DNA of 64,000 nt from Flavobacterium fragile. GTDB taxonomy: Bacteria; Bacteroidota; Bacteroidia; Flavobacteriales; Flavobacteriaceae. Location: the NCBI RefSeq assembly GCF_023634865.1, contig NZ_JAMLJN010000008.1, forward strand, positions 46,797 to 110,796, in the 5' to 3' direction. A program made the position numbers and the translations under genes. Position 1 is the stretch's first letter. Each line of letters begins with the position of its first letter. This document shows positions 17,014 through 25,970 of the stretch, one piece after another. The notes beneath the pieces were generated by a model. The model was not told where the DNA came from. It worked only from the letters and a program-made list of their open reading frames with translations, and did no database searches.

Positions 17014-18369
17014 CTAATTTACTAACCCTTTCACCTCATCAAAATTCAATCCGCCGTAATTTCCTGAACTCATTAATAGTAAAGCGGAATTATCTAAATT
17101 TTGGCTGAATAAAAAGTCTTTAAATTCTGTTGGATTGGTATAAATAATCAAATCTTCTCTTTGGAACGATTGTGCGATTTGGTCATAGGTTACTTCTTCC
17201 AAACGCTTGATTTTAACTGCATCGGGCGAATAGAACACAACTGCAACATCGGCTGCGTCTAAAGCGCCTTGGTATTCTTTTAAGAACTCGGCATTTAAAC
17301 TGCTGTAGGTATGCAATTCTAAACAAGCAACTAATTTTCTATCTGGATATTGTGATTTTACGGCTTTTGTGGTAGCAGCAACTTTACTTGGCGAATGTGC
17401 AAAATCTTTATAAGCAACTTTATTTGCACTTTCGGCAATTTTTTCTAATCGTTTAGAAGCACCTTTGAAACTAGCGATTGCTTCGTAAAATTCGGCTTCG
17501 TCTACTCCCATGCATTGGCAAATCCATTTGGCACCGGCTAAATTGCTTAGATTGTGTGCCCCGAAAACTTCAATTGGCATTGAACCTTCTGGCGTATCTA
17601 GCAACGTGGTTCCGTTTTCAACTGTGTAACTTGGTGTTTGATACGCAATTTTTCGGATAGGATTTTCGGTTCCTTCGGCTACTGCTTTTACGGTTTCGTC
17701 TTCTTCGTTGTAGACCAAAATACCACCACGCGTGATTTGGTTCGCAAAAATTCTGAATTGTTCTACATAATTATCAAACGTTGGAAACACGTTGATATGA
17801 TCCCAAGCAATTCCAGATAATAATGCAATATTCGGTTGGTACAAATGGAATTTTGGTCGCAAATCAATTGGAGAAGTCAAATATTCATCACCTTCCAAAA
17901 CAATAAAATCATTATCTTCGGTTAAATGCACCATCGTATCAAAACCTTCCAATTGGGCCCCCACCATATAATCCACTTCAATATTGTGATAATGCATTAC
18001 ATGTAAAATCATAGAAGTAATTGTAGTCTTTCCGTGTGAACCACCAATCACCACTCGGGTTTTGTTTTTCGATTGTTCGTATAAAAATTCAGGATACGAA
18101 TAAATTTTCAAGCCTAATTCTTGTGCTTTCAATAATTCTGGATTATCCGCTTTAGCGTGCATTCCTAAAATAATCGCTTCGATATCAGTTGTGATTTTTT
18201 CAGGAAACCAACCTTCTTCGGCTGGCAACAATCCTTTTTTCTCCAAACGCGATTTTGAAGGTTCAAAAATAGCATCATCGCTACCTGTTACGTGAAATCC
18301 TTTGTTATGTAATGCTAATGCTAAATTGTGCATGGCTGCTCCGCCGATGGCTATGAAATGTGTTCTCAT
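17014..18369 (-). CDS. mpl: Mpl: UDP-N-acetylmuramate:L-alanyl-gamma-D-glutamyl-meso-diaminopimelate ligase
   Basis: 451-residue Mur ligase that recycles murein tripeptide by joining it to UDP-MurNAc. The N-terminal Rossmann-type domain starts MRTHFIAIGGAAMHNLALAL; the ATP-binding loop is GGSHGKTT (109-116); the central and C-terminal Mur ligase domains follow, with the FAHSPSKV segment (position of the second ligand-binding motif) characteristic of Mpl rather than MurC. With anmK and murF in this window it points to active cell-wall recycling. Some databases label flavobacterial copies simply as peptidoglycan synthetase. Confidence 0.9.
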   Translation of the reverse strand: MRTHFIAIGGAAMHNLALALHNKGFHVTGSDDAIFEPSKSRLEKKGLLPAEEGWFPEKITTDIEAIILGMHAKADNPELLKAQELGLKIYSYPEFLYEQSKNKTRVVIGGSHGKTTITSMILHVMHYHNIEVDYMVGAQLEGFDTMVHLTEDNDFIVLEGDEYLTSPIDLRPKFHLYQPNIALLSGIAWDHINVFPTFDNYVEQFRIFANQITRGGILVYNEEDETVKAVAEGTENPIRKIAYQTPSYTVENGTTLLDTPEGSMPIEVFGAHNLSNLAGAKWICQCMGVDEAEFYEAIASFKGASKRLEKIAESANKVAYKDFAHSPSKVAATTKAVKSQYPDRKLVACLELHTYSSLNAEFLKEYQGALDAADVAVVFYSPDAVKIKRLEEVTYDQIAQSFQREDLIIYTNPTEFKDFLFSQNLDNSALLLMSSGNYGGLNFDEVKGLVN

Positions 18370-18374
18370 TTTTA

Positions 18375-18436
18375 TGTTGAATTGTTAAACTGTTAATTTG
18401 TTAAATCGATTAAACGATTCAACATTTCAACAATTA
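18375..18436. repeat. Degenerate short-unit repeat between mpl and the TPR gene
   Basis: A tract of degenerate units of the form TTGTTAAA / TGTTAATT / CGATTAAA / TTTCAACA fills nearly the whole 69-base gap. This TTAAC-rich pattern resembles a class of intergenic quasi-repeats frequent in Flavobacterium. No gene or terminator is seen in it. Confidence 0.45.
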
Positions 18437-18438
18437 CA

Positions 18439-19128
18439 CTATTTGTTTTCAAATTGTTCTTTTAATTTATTCGCTTTTGCTTTATCTTTTAACTTATTCA
18501 AATATAAGTCATATAATTTTTCGAAAGTAGTTTTTGAATTCCCAATTTCGTGTGCTTTTTTATACTGGATTTCAGCTTTTGCATAACGCTTGAAATACAC
18601 ATCTATATGACCTTTCGCCAGATAACCATCAACTTTTGAAAGTGCCATTAATTCATCGGCATATTTTTGTGCTTTTTTTTCGCTTCCACCAATGATTCCT
18701 GGTAGCTCAATGTATAACATCACTAATGCCCAACGGGTTTCGATATGTTTCGAATCCAATTTAGCAGCGATTAAAAAAGATGCTTCCACTTCATCAATCA
18801 TTCCTAAAGCTTTGAATTTATTGGATTCTTTAGCTTTCATTCCGAGGACGCCACCATATTTAAACCAATAATTGGCATTTTGAGGATAACTACTTTTTAA
18901 TCTTTTATAATACACGATAGCTGAATCCCAATCTTTTTGATAACCTGCAATATCACCAAGATATTCAATTGTTTTAATATGATTGGGTTGTACTTTCAAA
19001 TGTTCTAAAAATAATTTTTCGGCTTCGTTATATTTTTTTTGAGTATACAATTTTTCCGCCTTTTCAAAAGTTGATTGTGAAAAAACTGAAAACGAAAGCA
19101 ATAGAAAAAATATTTGTTTAATTTTCAT
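18439..19128 (-). CDS. Exported tetratricopeptide-repeat protein
   Basis: 229 residues. A signal peptide (about 1-16, FLLLSFSVFS) precedes at least three TPR-like helical pairs: about 19-52 (AEKLYTQKKYNEAEKLF), 53-86 (YLGDIAGYQKDWDSAIVYYKRL) and a C-terminal set near 175-210 (YFKRYAKAEIQYKKAHEIG). It ends in a Lys-rich helix. Such proteins scaffold protein-protein contacts in the periplasm; the partner is unknown. It lies upstream of mpl on the same strand with a 69-base repeat-filled gap. Confidence 0.82.
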   Translation of the reverse strand: MKIKQIFFLLLSFSVFSQSTFEKAEKLYTQKKYNEAEKLFLEHLKVQPNHIKTIEYLGDIAGYQKDWDSAIVYYKRLKSSYPQNANYWFKYGGVLGMKAKESNKFKALGMIDEVEASFLIAAKLDSKHIETRWALVMLYIELPGIIGGSEKKAQKYADELMALSKVDGYLAKGHIDVYFKRYAKAEIQYKKAHEIGNSKTTFEKLYDLYLNKLKDKAKANKLKEQFENK

Positions 19129-19168
19129 TTTTCAAAAATAGTGAAATGATTTTGGATTTTTGTAATAA

Positions 19169-19198
19169 AAAAACGACTTGATTACTCAAGTCGTTTTT
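19169..19198 (-). terminator. Intrinsic terminator after the S46 peptidase gene
   Basis: A perfect 13-bp stem AAAAACGACTTGA / TCAAGTCGTTTTT with a TTAC loop lies between the S46 gene and the TPR gene. The A/T flanks make it usable on both strands. Confidence 0.88.
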
Positions 19199-19219
19199 AA
19201 TTGTTATTTTATTTGAAAA

Positions 19220-21367
19220 TTATTTCACAATAGTCATTTCGTCAACAATGTGTTTAGCTCCTGAGAAATTCTCAATCACCCACAATACGTAACGAATATC
19301 AACGTTGATTGTTCTTTGTAATTTTTTATCAAAGATTACGTCACCCGCCATAGCTTCAATATTTCCATCAAATGCCAAACCGATTAACTCTCCTTTTCCA
19401 TTTAAAACTGGCGAACCTGAATTTCCTCCTGTAATATCGTTATCTGTTAAGAAGTTTACGTGTAATGAACCATCTTTATCTGCATAACGACCAAACTCTT
19501 TTTTAGCATTCATTTCTAATACTCTTGCAGGCAAATCAAATTCTAAATCGCCTTTTTTGTATTTTTTAACTTGACCTGCTAATGTAGTGTAGTTATTAAT
19601 TGTTGCATCATTGCGTTTGTCAGCTGGTAAAGAACGAACTTTTCCATACGTTAAACGTAATGTTGAATTTGCATCTGGATATTTGATTTCTCCAATTTTA
19701 GATTCTCTCAAACCTTCTACTAACAAACGGAAAGAAGCACCAAAATCGTTTTGCGCTTTCATTAACTCATCACTTCTTTTTCCTAAATGCATTGTTAAAT
19801 CATTTGATAAAACAAATAATGGATCATTTACTAATAAAGCCTCTGTTGGTAAATCTAAAAATGCTTTTACTTTTTCTTTTGAAGTAAAAATACTTAAATC
19901 GAAAGCTGCATTAACATATTTAGTGAAATCGCCATTGTTTTCTTTAGCTAATTTTTCTACCATTGGAGCTAAAGTATATCCTGCTTTTTTTGAATATAAA
20001 CTCAATTGAGCTGCTAAAATATCTTTCTCTGCTGGAATATATAACTCTTTATACATTTCGTCTACCATTTCTAAAATAGCTGGAGCCATTTCAGCACGTT
20101 TAGCAGCATCTGCTTTAACATAAGCATCTAATTGTCTTCCTAAAGTTCTTCCAATAGTACCAAAAGCAGAAGTTCTAAATAATTGTTGTAAATAATTATC
20201 ATGACGAGATTTCTCATTCGTCATTGCATAATATTTATTAATTGTAGGCACTACATTACCATATTTTGCTTTGTTAGCAGGTTTGTTTGCCCACTTATGG
20301 AATTTAGCTTCTTGAGCTGCTTTTGTTTTTGCAGTACCAAATTTAGTCAACGCATCAATCATTCCTTGACGGTTTTTCCAATAGTTAGCAACACCAGCAA
20401 ATTTTGAAGCATAAACAAGATTTAAAGCTTCTGATTGAACCATATATTTTTTCATATTATCCATACCTACTTTTGAACCTTCAACCCAAGCTGGATAAGC
20501 ATATTTTACATTTTGTTCAATTCCTCCTGCTGGCATCCAACGGTTTGTTCTACCTGGATAACCTAAAATCATAGCGAAGTCATTTTCTTTAACTCCACCG
20601 ATGTTTACTGGTAAATAATGTTTTGGTTTTAGTGGAACATTGTTAGTTGAATATTCCGCTGGATTTCCATTTGCATCAGCATACACTCTAAACATAGAGA
20701 AATCTGCTGTGTGACGTGGCCATTCCCAGTTGTCTGTATCACCACCAAATTTTCCTAAACTTTCAGGTGGAGTTCCTACTAAACGAACATCTTTATAATC
20801 TTGGTAAACGAAATAGTAATATTCATTTCCTTGGAAAAATGGACGTACAGAAACCGTATATTTTCCACCCTCGTTATTTTCTTTTTCAATTTTAGCGATT
20901 TCAGCATTGATAGCTTTTTCTCTATCCGCTTCGCTCATTGAAGGGTTTACAACAGACAAGATTCTTTTTGTACAATCGTCCATACGAACAAAGAAACGTA
21001 CATATAAACTTGATGGTTTTAATTCTTCTGCTCTGTTTTTTGCCCAATACCCATTTTTTAAATAGTTTTTTTCTGCTGAAGATAATTCTGCAATAGCATC
21101 ATATCCACAGTGATGATTGGTTAAAACTAATCCGTCTTTTGAAATCATTTCAGCAGTACATCCACCATTAAATTGTACGATTGCATCTTTTAAACTGTGG
21201 TTGTTGATACTGTAAATTTCTTCGGCTGTTAATTGCAAGCCCATTTTTTGCATGTCGCGGTGATTTAAACGCTCAATGAACATTAAAAACCACATTCCTT
21301 CATCTGCTTTTACCGAAGTTGGCACAAGCATGATAGCAGAAACGACAAATAATAATAATTTTTTCAT
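19220..21367 (-). CDS. S46-family dipeptidyl-peptidase (DPP7-like)
   Basis: 715 residues, the family's usual length; a signal peptide ends near VKA (residue 21). It removes dipeptides from peptide N-termini in the periplasm. The chymotrypsin-like triad is His85 or His86 in TNHHCG, Asp222 in RHTADFS and Ser650 in GGNSGSP, with a helical insertion between. In characterised S46 enzymes the residue 18 positions after the serine sets P1 preference: Gly in DPP7 (hydrophobic), Arg in DPP11 (acidic). Here it is Gly (AFDGN), predicting DPP7 type. Single-gene unit with its own terminator. Confidence 0.93.
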   Translation of the reverse strand: MKKLLLFVVSAIMLVPTSVKADEGMWFLMFIERLNHRDMQKMGLQLTAEEIYSINNHSLKDAIVQFNGGCTAEMISKDGLVLTNHHCGYDAIAELSSAEKNYLKNGYWAKNRAEELKPSSLYVRFFVRMDDCTKRILSVVNPSMSEADREKAINAEIAKIEKENNEGGKYTVSVRPFFQGNEYYYFVYQDYKDVRLVGTPPESLGKFGGDTDNWEWPRHTADFSMFRVYADANGNPAEYSTNNVPLKPKHYLPVNIGGVKENDFAMILGYPGRTNRWMPAGGIEQNVKYAYPAWVEGSKVGMDNMKKYMVQSEALNLVYASKFAGVANYWKNRQGMIDALTKFGTAKTKAAQEAKFHKWANKPANKAKYGNVVPTINKYYAMTNEKSRHDNYLQQLFRTSAFGTIGRTLGRQLDAYVKADAAKRAEMAPAILEMVDEMYKELYIPAEKDILAAQLSLYSKKAGYTLAPMVEKLAKENNGDFTKYVNAAFDLSIFTSKEKVKAFLDLPTEALLVNDPLFVLSNDLTMHLGKRSDELMKAQNDFGASFRLLVEGLRESKIGEIKYPDANSTLRLTYGKVRSLPADKRNDATINNYTTLAGQVKKYKKGDLEFDLPARVLEMNAKKEFGRYADKDGSLHVNFLTDNDITGGNSGSPVLNGKGELIGLAFDGNIEAMAGDVIFDKKLQRTINVDIRYVLWVIENFSGAKHIVDEMTIVK

Positions 21368-21497
21368 AATAATTCTGTGTTCATTTGATTTGTGTGGCGA
21401 ATATACTTAAAAATACGTTTTCGATAAAATTATCATTTTAAAATCGGTATTGATTAAACTAATTTTAACTTTTTATTATAAAAACTGCATTAAAAAC

Positions 21498-21528
21498 AAA
21501 AAGCACCTTAAAATTAAAGGTGCTTTTT
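21498..21528 (-). terminator. Intrinsic terminator after obgE
   Basis: A 12-bp stem AAAAAGCACCTT / AAGGTGCTTTTT with a short A/T loop lies 19 bases beyond the obgE stop codon, with T-rich sequence following on the minus strand. Confidence 0.88.
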
Positions 21529-21546
21529 GTTACTTTTTTTTTAAAA

Positions 21547-22557
21547 TTACTTTGCTTCAACATTCAGCATCTGCCATAATTTATCTTTCAATTCTTGTAA
21601 ACCTTGTTGAGCAACAGATGAAATAAACAAATAAGGTGTTCCTTTTAATTCTTCATCCAATTGTTTTTTTAATTCTGCTTTTAATTCATCATCTAACATG
21701 TCGCATTTTGAAATTACAACTAGACGATCTTTATCCAACATTTCAGGATTATAACGGCGTAATTCATCTAACAAAATATCGTATTCTTTCTTAATATCAT
21801 CCGCATCAGCAGGAACTAAAAACAACAAAGTTGAATTACGTTCGATATGACGTAAAAAATAATGTCCTAAACCTTTTCCTTCGGCAGCGCCCTCAATAAT
21901 TCCGGGGATATCTGCCATAACAAACGATTGAAAATCTCTGTAAGCAACAATTCCTAAATTAGGTTTTAAAGTCGTAAACGGATAATCCGCAATTTTTGGC
22001 TTTGCCGAAGTTAACACAGAAAGTAAGGTGGATTTTCCAGCATTTGGAAAACCTACTAAACCTACATCTGCTAATACTTTTAATTCTAAAGTAACATCTA
22101 CTTCTTTAACCGGCATACCAGGTTGCGCATAACGTGGCGTTTGATTGGTAGCACTTCTAAAATGCCAGTTTCCTAAACCTCCTTTTCCTCCTTCTGCTAA
22201 GATTTTGACCTCATCGTGCTCTGTAATTTCGAACAAAACATCGCCCGTTTCTTGATCTTTAACAACCGTTCCTAATGGTACTTCAATGTATTTATCTTCT
22301 CCATCATGTCCCGTACTTCTTGAACTCCCTCCATCACCTCCATGACCCGCACGAACGTGTTTCAAAAATTTCAAATGAAATAAGGTCCAAAGGTTTTTAT
22401 TACCTTTTATATATACGTGTCCACCGCGACCTCCATCTCCACCATCTGGCCCACCTTTTTCAATAAATTTTTCTCTGTGTAAATGCGACGAACCTTTTCC
22501 TCCCTTTCCGGAAGAAACATATATTTTTACGTAGTCTACAAAATTTCCTTCTGTCAT
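21547..22557 (-). CDS. obgE: Obg-family GTPase ObgE/CgtA
   Basis: GTPase that binds the 50S ribosomal subunit and links ribosome assembly to stress and cell-cycle control. From the ATG at 22557 the protein has 336 residues: the glycine-rich Obg domain (about 5-158, with SSGKGGKGS and [12 protein letters not shown]), then the G domain with P-loop GFPNAGKST (169-177), G3 DIPG and the SKCD-type G4 motif. Further ATG/TTG codons upstream (22578, 22596) would add 7-13 unconserved residues; I prefer 22557, where the family alignment begins. No long C-terminal extension. Confidence 0.93.
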   Translation of the reverse strand: MTEGNFVDYVKIYVSSGKGGKGSSHLHREKFIEKGGPDGGDGGRGGHVYIKGNKNLWTLFHLKFLKHVRAGHGGDGGSSRSTGHDGEDKYIEVPLGTVVKDQETGDVLFEITEHDEVKILAEGGKGGLGNWHFRSATNQTPRYAQPGMPVKEVDVTLELKVLADVGLVGFPNAGKSTLLSVLTSAKPKIADYPFTTLKPNLGIVAYRDFQSFVMADIPGIIEGAAEGKGLGHYFLRHIERNSTLLFLVPADADDIKKEYDILLDELRRYNPEMLDKDRLVVISKCDMLDDELKAELKKQLDEELKGTPYLFISSVAQQGLQELKDKLWQMLNVEAK

Positions 22558-22659
22558 TTCTTTTTGGTATTCAGTCATCAGTGTTGAGTTTTTCAATGAT
22601 TTGCTTAAACCAATAAAAACTTATTTTCTGACGACAATTTATTATTCTCAATGAACAAT

Positions 22660-22703
22660 ATTTAAATCTGCTTACTAAATACTGAACACTGAATACTAAA
22701 TTA
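22660..22703. repeat. ACTGAACACTGAATACT quasi-repeat before obgE
   Basis: Between the CBS-domain gene and obgE lies a run of imperfect 8-9-base units (ACTAAATACTGAACACTGAATACTAAA). It is one of several such low-complexity tracts in this window and has no coding potential. Confidence 0.4.
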
Positions 22704-23978
22704 TTATTCTTTTAAATTGGTAATTAAAACTTTGTCAATTTTAACACCGTCCATATCGATAACTTCGAACTCTAGTTTGTTCCAAATTAACTTTTGTCCT
22801 TGTTTTGGAATTACTCCTAATTCAGTAACAATTAAACCACTTACTGTGGTTACCTCGTAATCCCCAATTAAATCATCCATATCAAAATAAGTTAAGAAAT
22901 CATGAAGAGAATAATGCCCGTCTACTAACCACGAACCATCTTCTCTTGCCACTAACTTAAACTCATCTTCATAAAAATCTGCTGCATCACCTACTAATGC
23001 TTCCAAAATATCATTCAACGTAATAATTCCCTGAAATACGCCATGTTCATCAGTAACTAATGCATAGTGAACTTTTGTGTTTTTGAAGTTTTCTAATGCT
23101 TTATAGGCTGAAGTATGTTCTATTAAATATACAGGCTCTTGTGTAATTTTCTTTAAATCAAAATTTCCTTGTTCGAAGCTTGCAAATAAATCTTTCAATG
23201 AAACGATACCTTCAACATCATCTAAATTATCTTCACAAACCGGGTAAACAGAGTGTAATTCGTCTAAAACTTTAGCTTTAATTTCTTCTATTGAATCTTC
23301 ATAAGACAAATATACAATTGACTTTCTATGTGTCATTAACGAATTCACCTTTCTATCTCCAATGTGAAAAACACGCTCTACAATATCTTGTTCGATTTCT
23401 TGAACTTCACCAACTTCTGTTCCTTCTTTGATGATTGCCTTGATTTCTTCCTCAGTAACTTTACCATCAGCTGTTGGTTTTATTTGTAGAATTTTAAGAA
23501 GAAAATCGGTTGATGTGGTTAGTAACCAAATAAAAGGCATTGTAATTGTGGAAATTAACTTCATTGGCACTGCTACCGATTTTGCAATGCTTTCGGGATA
23601 ATTTAATCCGATACGTTTTGGTAATAATTCACCCAATACCAATGAAAAAAAAGTTAAAACCACTACCACTATTCCCACAGCAATAGATTCAGAATAAGGC
23701 TCAAGAGACTCAAAACCTGAAATAAAATTTTGAACATCAGTTGTGATCTTATCTCCCGAATAAATACCCGTCAAAATCCCAATTAAAGTAATACCAATTT
23801 GAACGGTTGATAAAAATTCGTTGGGTGAATTGGCTAAATCCAGCGCTGTTTTAGCATTCTTATTTCCCTTCTTTGCCGCTGTTTCTAATCGATTTTTACG
23901 AGCCGAAATCAAAGCGATTTCCGACATCGAAAAAACGCCATTCAAAACAATAAGAAAAAGAATAATTAAAATTTCCAT
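22704..23978 (-). CDS. CNNM/CorC-family membrane protein (hemolysin-type, DUF21 + CBS)
   Basis: 424 residues: a DUF21 transmembrane domain (about 1-190, beginning ILFLIVLNGVFSMSEIALISARKNRLE), a CBS-domain pair (about 210-335, including SVYPVCEDNLDDVEGIVSLKDL), and a C-terminal CorC_HlyC transporter-associated domain (about 345-424). The family is often named hemolysin or TlyC, but members such as MpfA and CorC are linked to magnesium export; ion handling is the better guess. It is upstream of obgE on the same strand. It lacks the gldD neighbour expected for the related gliding protein GldE. Confidence 0.87.
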   Translation of the reverse strand: MEILIILFLIVLNGVFSMSEIALISARKNRLETAAKKGNKNAKTALDLANSPNEFLSTVQIGITLIGILTGIYSGDKITTDVQNFISGFESLEPYSESIAVGIVVVVLTFFSLVLGELLPKRIGLNYPESIAKSVAVPMKLISTITMPFIWLLTTSTDFLLKILQIKPTADGKVTEEEIKAIIKEGTEVGEVQEIEQDIVERVFHIGDRKVNSLMTHRKSIVYLSYEDSIEEIKAKVLDELHSVYPVCEDNLDDVEGIVSLKDLFASFEQGNFDLKKITQEPVYLIEHTSAYKALENFKNTKVHYALVTDEHGVFQGIITLNDILEALVGDAADFYEDEFKLVAREDGSWLVDGHYSLHDFLTYFDMDDLIGDYEVTTVSGLIVTELGVIPKQGQKLIWNKLEFEVIDMDGVKIDKVLITNLKE

Positions 23979-24061
23979 AGTCTAAAATTACAAAAAAAGA
24001 GCAACATTCCGATTTTCGGAAATAGCTCCTTTTCTGCTTGCAAATATCTAAAAAAAAAATG

Positions 24062-24092
24062 AAAGCCCGAAATTTATCTCTCAGGCCTTTTT
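24062..24092 (-). terminator. Probable terminator after adk
   Basis: An imperfect hairpin (AAAGGCCTGAGA / TTTCGGGCTTT on the minus strand, with mismatches) followed by a long T run lies 6 bases after the adk stop codon. Confidence 0.5.
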
Positions 24093-24097
24093 TTATA

Positions 24098-24673
24098 TTA
24101 TTTAAATGTATCTAAAACCAAACTTAACCTCTCGGTAACTTCTTCGATAGAACCAATACCATCGACAGCGTAAAATTTGTGTTGGGCTTTGTAAAAATCC
24201 ATCAAAGGAGCTGTTTTTTCATTATACTCTTGGTAACGATTTCTGATTTTTTCTTCATCTTGGTCGTCTGGTCTACCGGAAGTTTTACCTCTTTCTAATA
24301 AACGTTGTACTAAAATTTCATCGTTTGCTTCCAAAGCTACAGTAGCTGTAATTTTCTGATTTTTTCCTGCTAAAAATTTATCCAAAGCTTCTGCTTGTGC
24401 AATAGTTCTTGGAAAACCATCAAATAAAAAGCCAGCTGCTTGAGGATTTTTATCCACTTCACTTTGTAACATTTGAATTGTAACTTCATCTGGAACCAAG
24501 TCTCCATTATCCATATAAGTCTTAGCTAATCTTCCAAGTTCTGTATCGTTTTTAATATTAAATCTAAAAATATCACCTGTTGACAAATGCACTAAGTTAT
24601 ATTTATGTTTCAAAAAATCAGCTTGAGTTCCTTTTCCTGCACCAGGTTTTCCAAATAATACGATATTAATCAT
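24098..24673 (-). CDS. adk: Adenylate kinase
   Basis: Interconverts ATP, AMP and ADP in the cytoplasm. 191 residues, the short form without the zinc-type LID insertion. P-loop GKPGAGKGT (8-16), the AMP-binding region LSTGDIFR, GFLFDGFPRT with its conserved Asp and Arg, and the LID arginine segment RGKTSGRPDD are all present. It is preceded 48 bases upstream by hpt on the same strand, a common purine-salvage pairing in Flavobacteria. Confidence 0.96.
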   Translation of the reverse strand: MINIVLFGKPGAGKGTQADFLKHKYNLVHLSTGDIFRFNIKNDTELGRLAKTYMDNGDLVPDEVTIQMLQSEVDKNPQAAGFLFDGFPRTIAQAEALDKFLAGKNQKITATVALEANDEILVQRLLERGKTSGRPDDQDEEKIRNRYQEYNEKTAPLMDFYKAQHKFYAVDGIGSIEEVTERLSLVLDTFK

Positions 24674-24721
24674 TGCTCTTGTTGTGTTATATTTTAAAAA
24701 TCTTTGATCGAATTTCTTATT

Positions 24722-25252
24722 TTATTCTGAAAGCTGATAAACATCTTTCAAGTTTCTACCTAAACCATCGTAATCCAAACCGTATCCTACGATGAATTTA
24801 TTTGGAATTCGAATTCCTACATAATCTAGTTTAATGTCTTTCTTGTAAGCTTCTGGTTTTAAGAATAAAGTGGCAATCTTAAAATGCTTCACATTATGAT
24901 GTTTTAAAATTGATTTTAATTCCTCAACTGTGTTACCCGTGTCTACAATATCCTCCACAATAATCACAGAACGACCTTCTAAATTTTGGTTTAAACCGAT
25001 CAATTCTTTAACTTCATTTGTTGTTTGTGTGCCTTCATAAGAAGCCATTTTTACAAAAGAAACTTCGCAGTTGTGACTGTATTTTTTCAATAAGTCGGCC
25101 ACAACCATAAAAGAACCGTTTAAAACTCCAATGAAAACAGGAACATCATCGCAAAAATCGTCTTCAATTTGTTTGGCCATGTTTTCAATGGCGAAGTTAA
25201 TTTCCTCTCCCGAAATAAAAACTTCAAATTTTTTATCGTGTAGTTGTATCAC
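24722..25252 (-). CDS. hpt: Hypoxanthine phosphoribosyltransferase
   Basis: 176 residues. It transfers phosphoribosyl from PRPP to hypoxanthine (and often guanine) in purine salvage. The PRPP-binding loop VIIVEDIVDTGNT (96-108) is intact, with the N-terminal IGVLNGSFM segment and the C-terminal purine-contact region GYGLDYDGLGRN. Leads the hpt-adk unit; purK-purE lie just beyond on the other strand, so purine supply genes cluster here. Confidence 0.95.
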   Translation of the reverse strand: MIQLHDKKFEVFISGEEINFAIENMAKQIEDDFCDDVPVFIGVLNGSFMVVADLLKKYSHNCEVSFVKMASYEGTQTTNEVKELIGLNQNLEGRSVIIVEDIVDTGNTVEELKSILKHHNVKHFKIATLFLKPEAYKKDIKLDYVGIRIPNKFIVGYGLDYDGLGRNLKDVYQLSE

Positions 25253-25314
25253 TTTGTTTAGGTTTTGAAATAAACAACAAATTTAAGAAAGTCAAACGAA
25301 TAGGTCTAAAGTAT

Positions 25315-25344
25315 TTTGACTTTTTTGCAAATTTGATATATTTA
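25315..25344 (+). promoter_or_regulatory. Bacteroidota-type promoter, apparently leaderless
   Basis: TTTG (25315-25318), an 18-base spacer, and TATATTTA (25337-25344; one mismatch from TAnnTTTG) end 4 bases before the ATG at 25349. Initiation at the usual distance from the -7 element would fall at or just inside the start codon. Confidence 0.55.
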
Positions 25345-25348
25345 CCAA

Positions 25349-25897
25349 ATGAAAACTGATTTAGTAGCCAAAATTAGCCAAAGCACCGCTCATCGAAAAA
25401 GTCGGGTTTCTTTGAGTAATTTCATTATTCGCCACGAAAACCTACTAAACGAATTCATTGAAATTGCATTCGACATAGAAAATGAAAATCATGTAAAAGC
25501 TTTTTGGAGTTTAGAAATCGTTTGCGAGAAAAAATTAAAACTTTTTGTACCGTATATCGATTTATTTTGTGAAGTTTTACCCAAATTAAAAGTCGATTCC
25601 GCCATTCGACCTGCTACTAAAATTTGTATGTTCTTAGCAAAAAGCAATCACAGAAAAAATGGCATTTCTCTCACTCAAGAACAAGAACATAATTTAATAG
25701 AAGCCTTAATTGATCGGTTAATTCAAGACGAAAAAGTTGCTGCAAAAGTGTATGCGATGAAAGCTCTTTTTGTGTTTGGAAAAAAATACGACTGGGTTCA
25801 CGAAGAATTAAAAACGATTATTTCTCAAGATTATTCAAATCATTCCGCGGCTTACCAAGCGGCAACTCGAAATCTTTTGAAAAAACTCAACAAGTAA
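25349..25897 (+). CDS. Helical (HEAT-like) protein of unknown function
   Basis: 182 residues, soluble and almost wholly alpha-helical. Successive amphipathic helices (LSNFIIRHENLLNEFIEIAF, KAFWSLEIVCEKKLKLFVPY, VAAKVYAMKALFVFGKKY) suggest a HEAT/armadillo-type solenoid. Homologues in Flavobacteria are sometimes labelled adenylosuccinate lyase, but none of that enzyme's signature is here, so the label should not be transferred. It has its own promoter and lies 73 bases before purK, separated by a repeat and the purK promoter. Confidence 0.75.
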   Translation: MKTDLVAKISQSTAHRKSRVSLSNFIIRHENLLNEFIEIAFDIENENHVKAFWSLEIVCEKKLKLFVPYIDLFCEVLPKLKVDSAIRPATKICMFLAKSNHRKNGISLTQEQEHNLIEALIDRLIQDEKVAAKVYAMKALFVFGKKYDWVHEELKTIISQDYSNHSAAYQAATRNLLKKLNK

Positions 25898-25900
25898 CAA

Positions 25901-25932
25901 ATTGTTAATTATCAATTGTTAATTATCAATTG
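25901..25932. repeat. Direct repeat AATTGTTAATTATC upstream of purK
   Basis: Two tandem copies of a 14-base unit (AATTGTTAATTATC) followed by a partial third (AATTGTC). The second copy contributes the TTG that serves as a candidate -33 element for purK. Confidence 0.6.
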
Positions 25933-25946
25933 TCTGAGTATCTTTG
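25916..25946 (+). promoter_or_regulatory. purK promoter
   Basis: TTG (25916-25918), a 20-base spacer and a perfect -7 element TATCTTTG (25939-25946). The ATG at 25971 follows after a 24-base interval, giving a short untranslated leader. Confidence 0.65.
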
Positions 25947-25970
25947 CGACACAAACAACAACACTACAAA

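Noticed and set aside
25349..25897. Adenylosuccinate lyase, a label sometimes given to this protein
   Set aside because: It is too short (182 residues) and lacks the family signature; only a helical-repeat pattern is seen.
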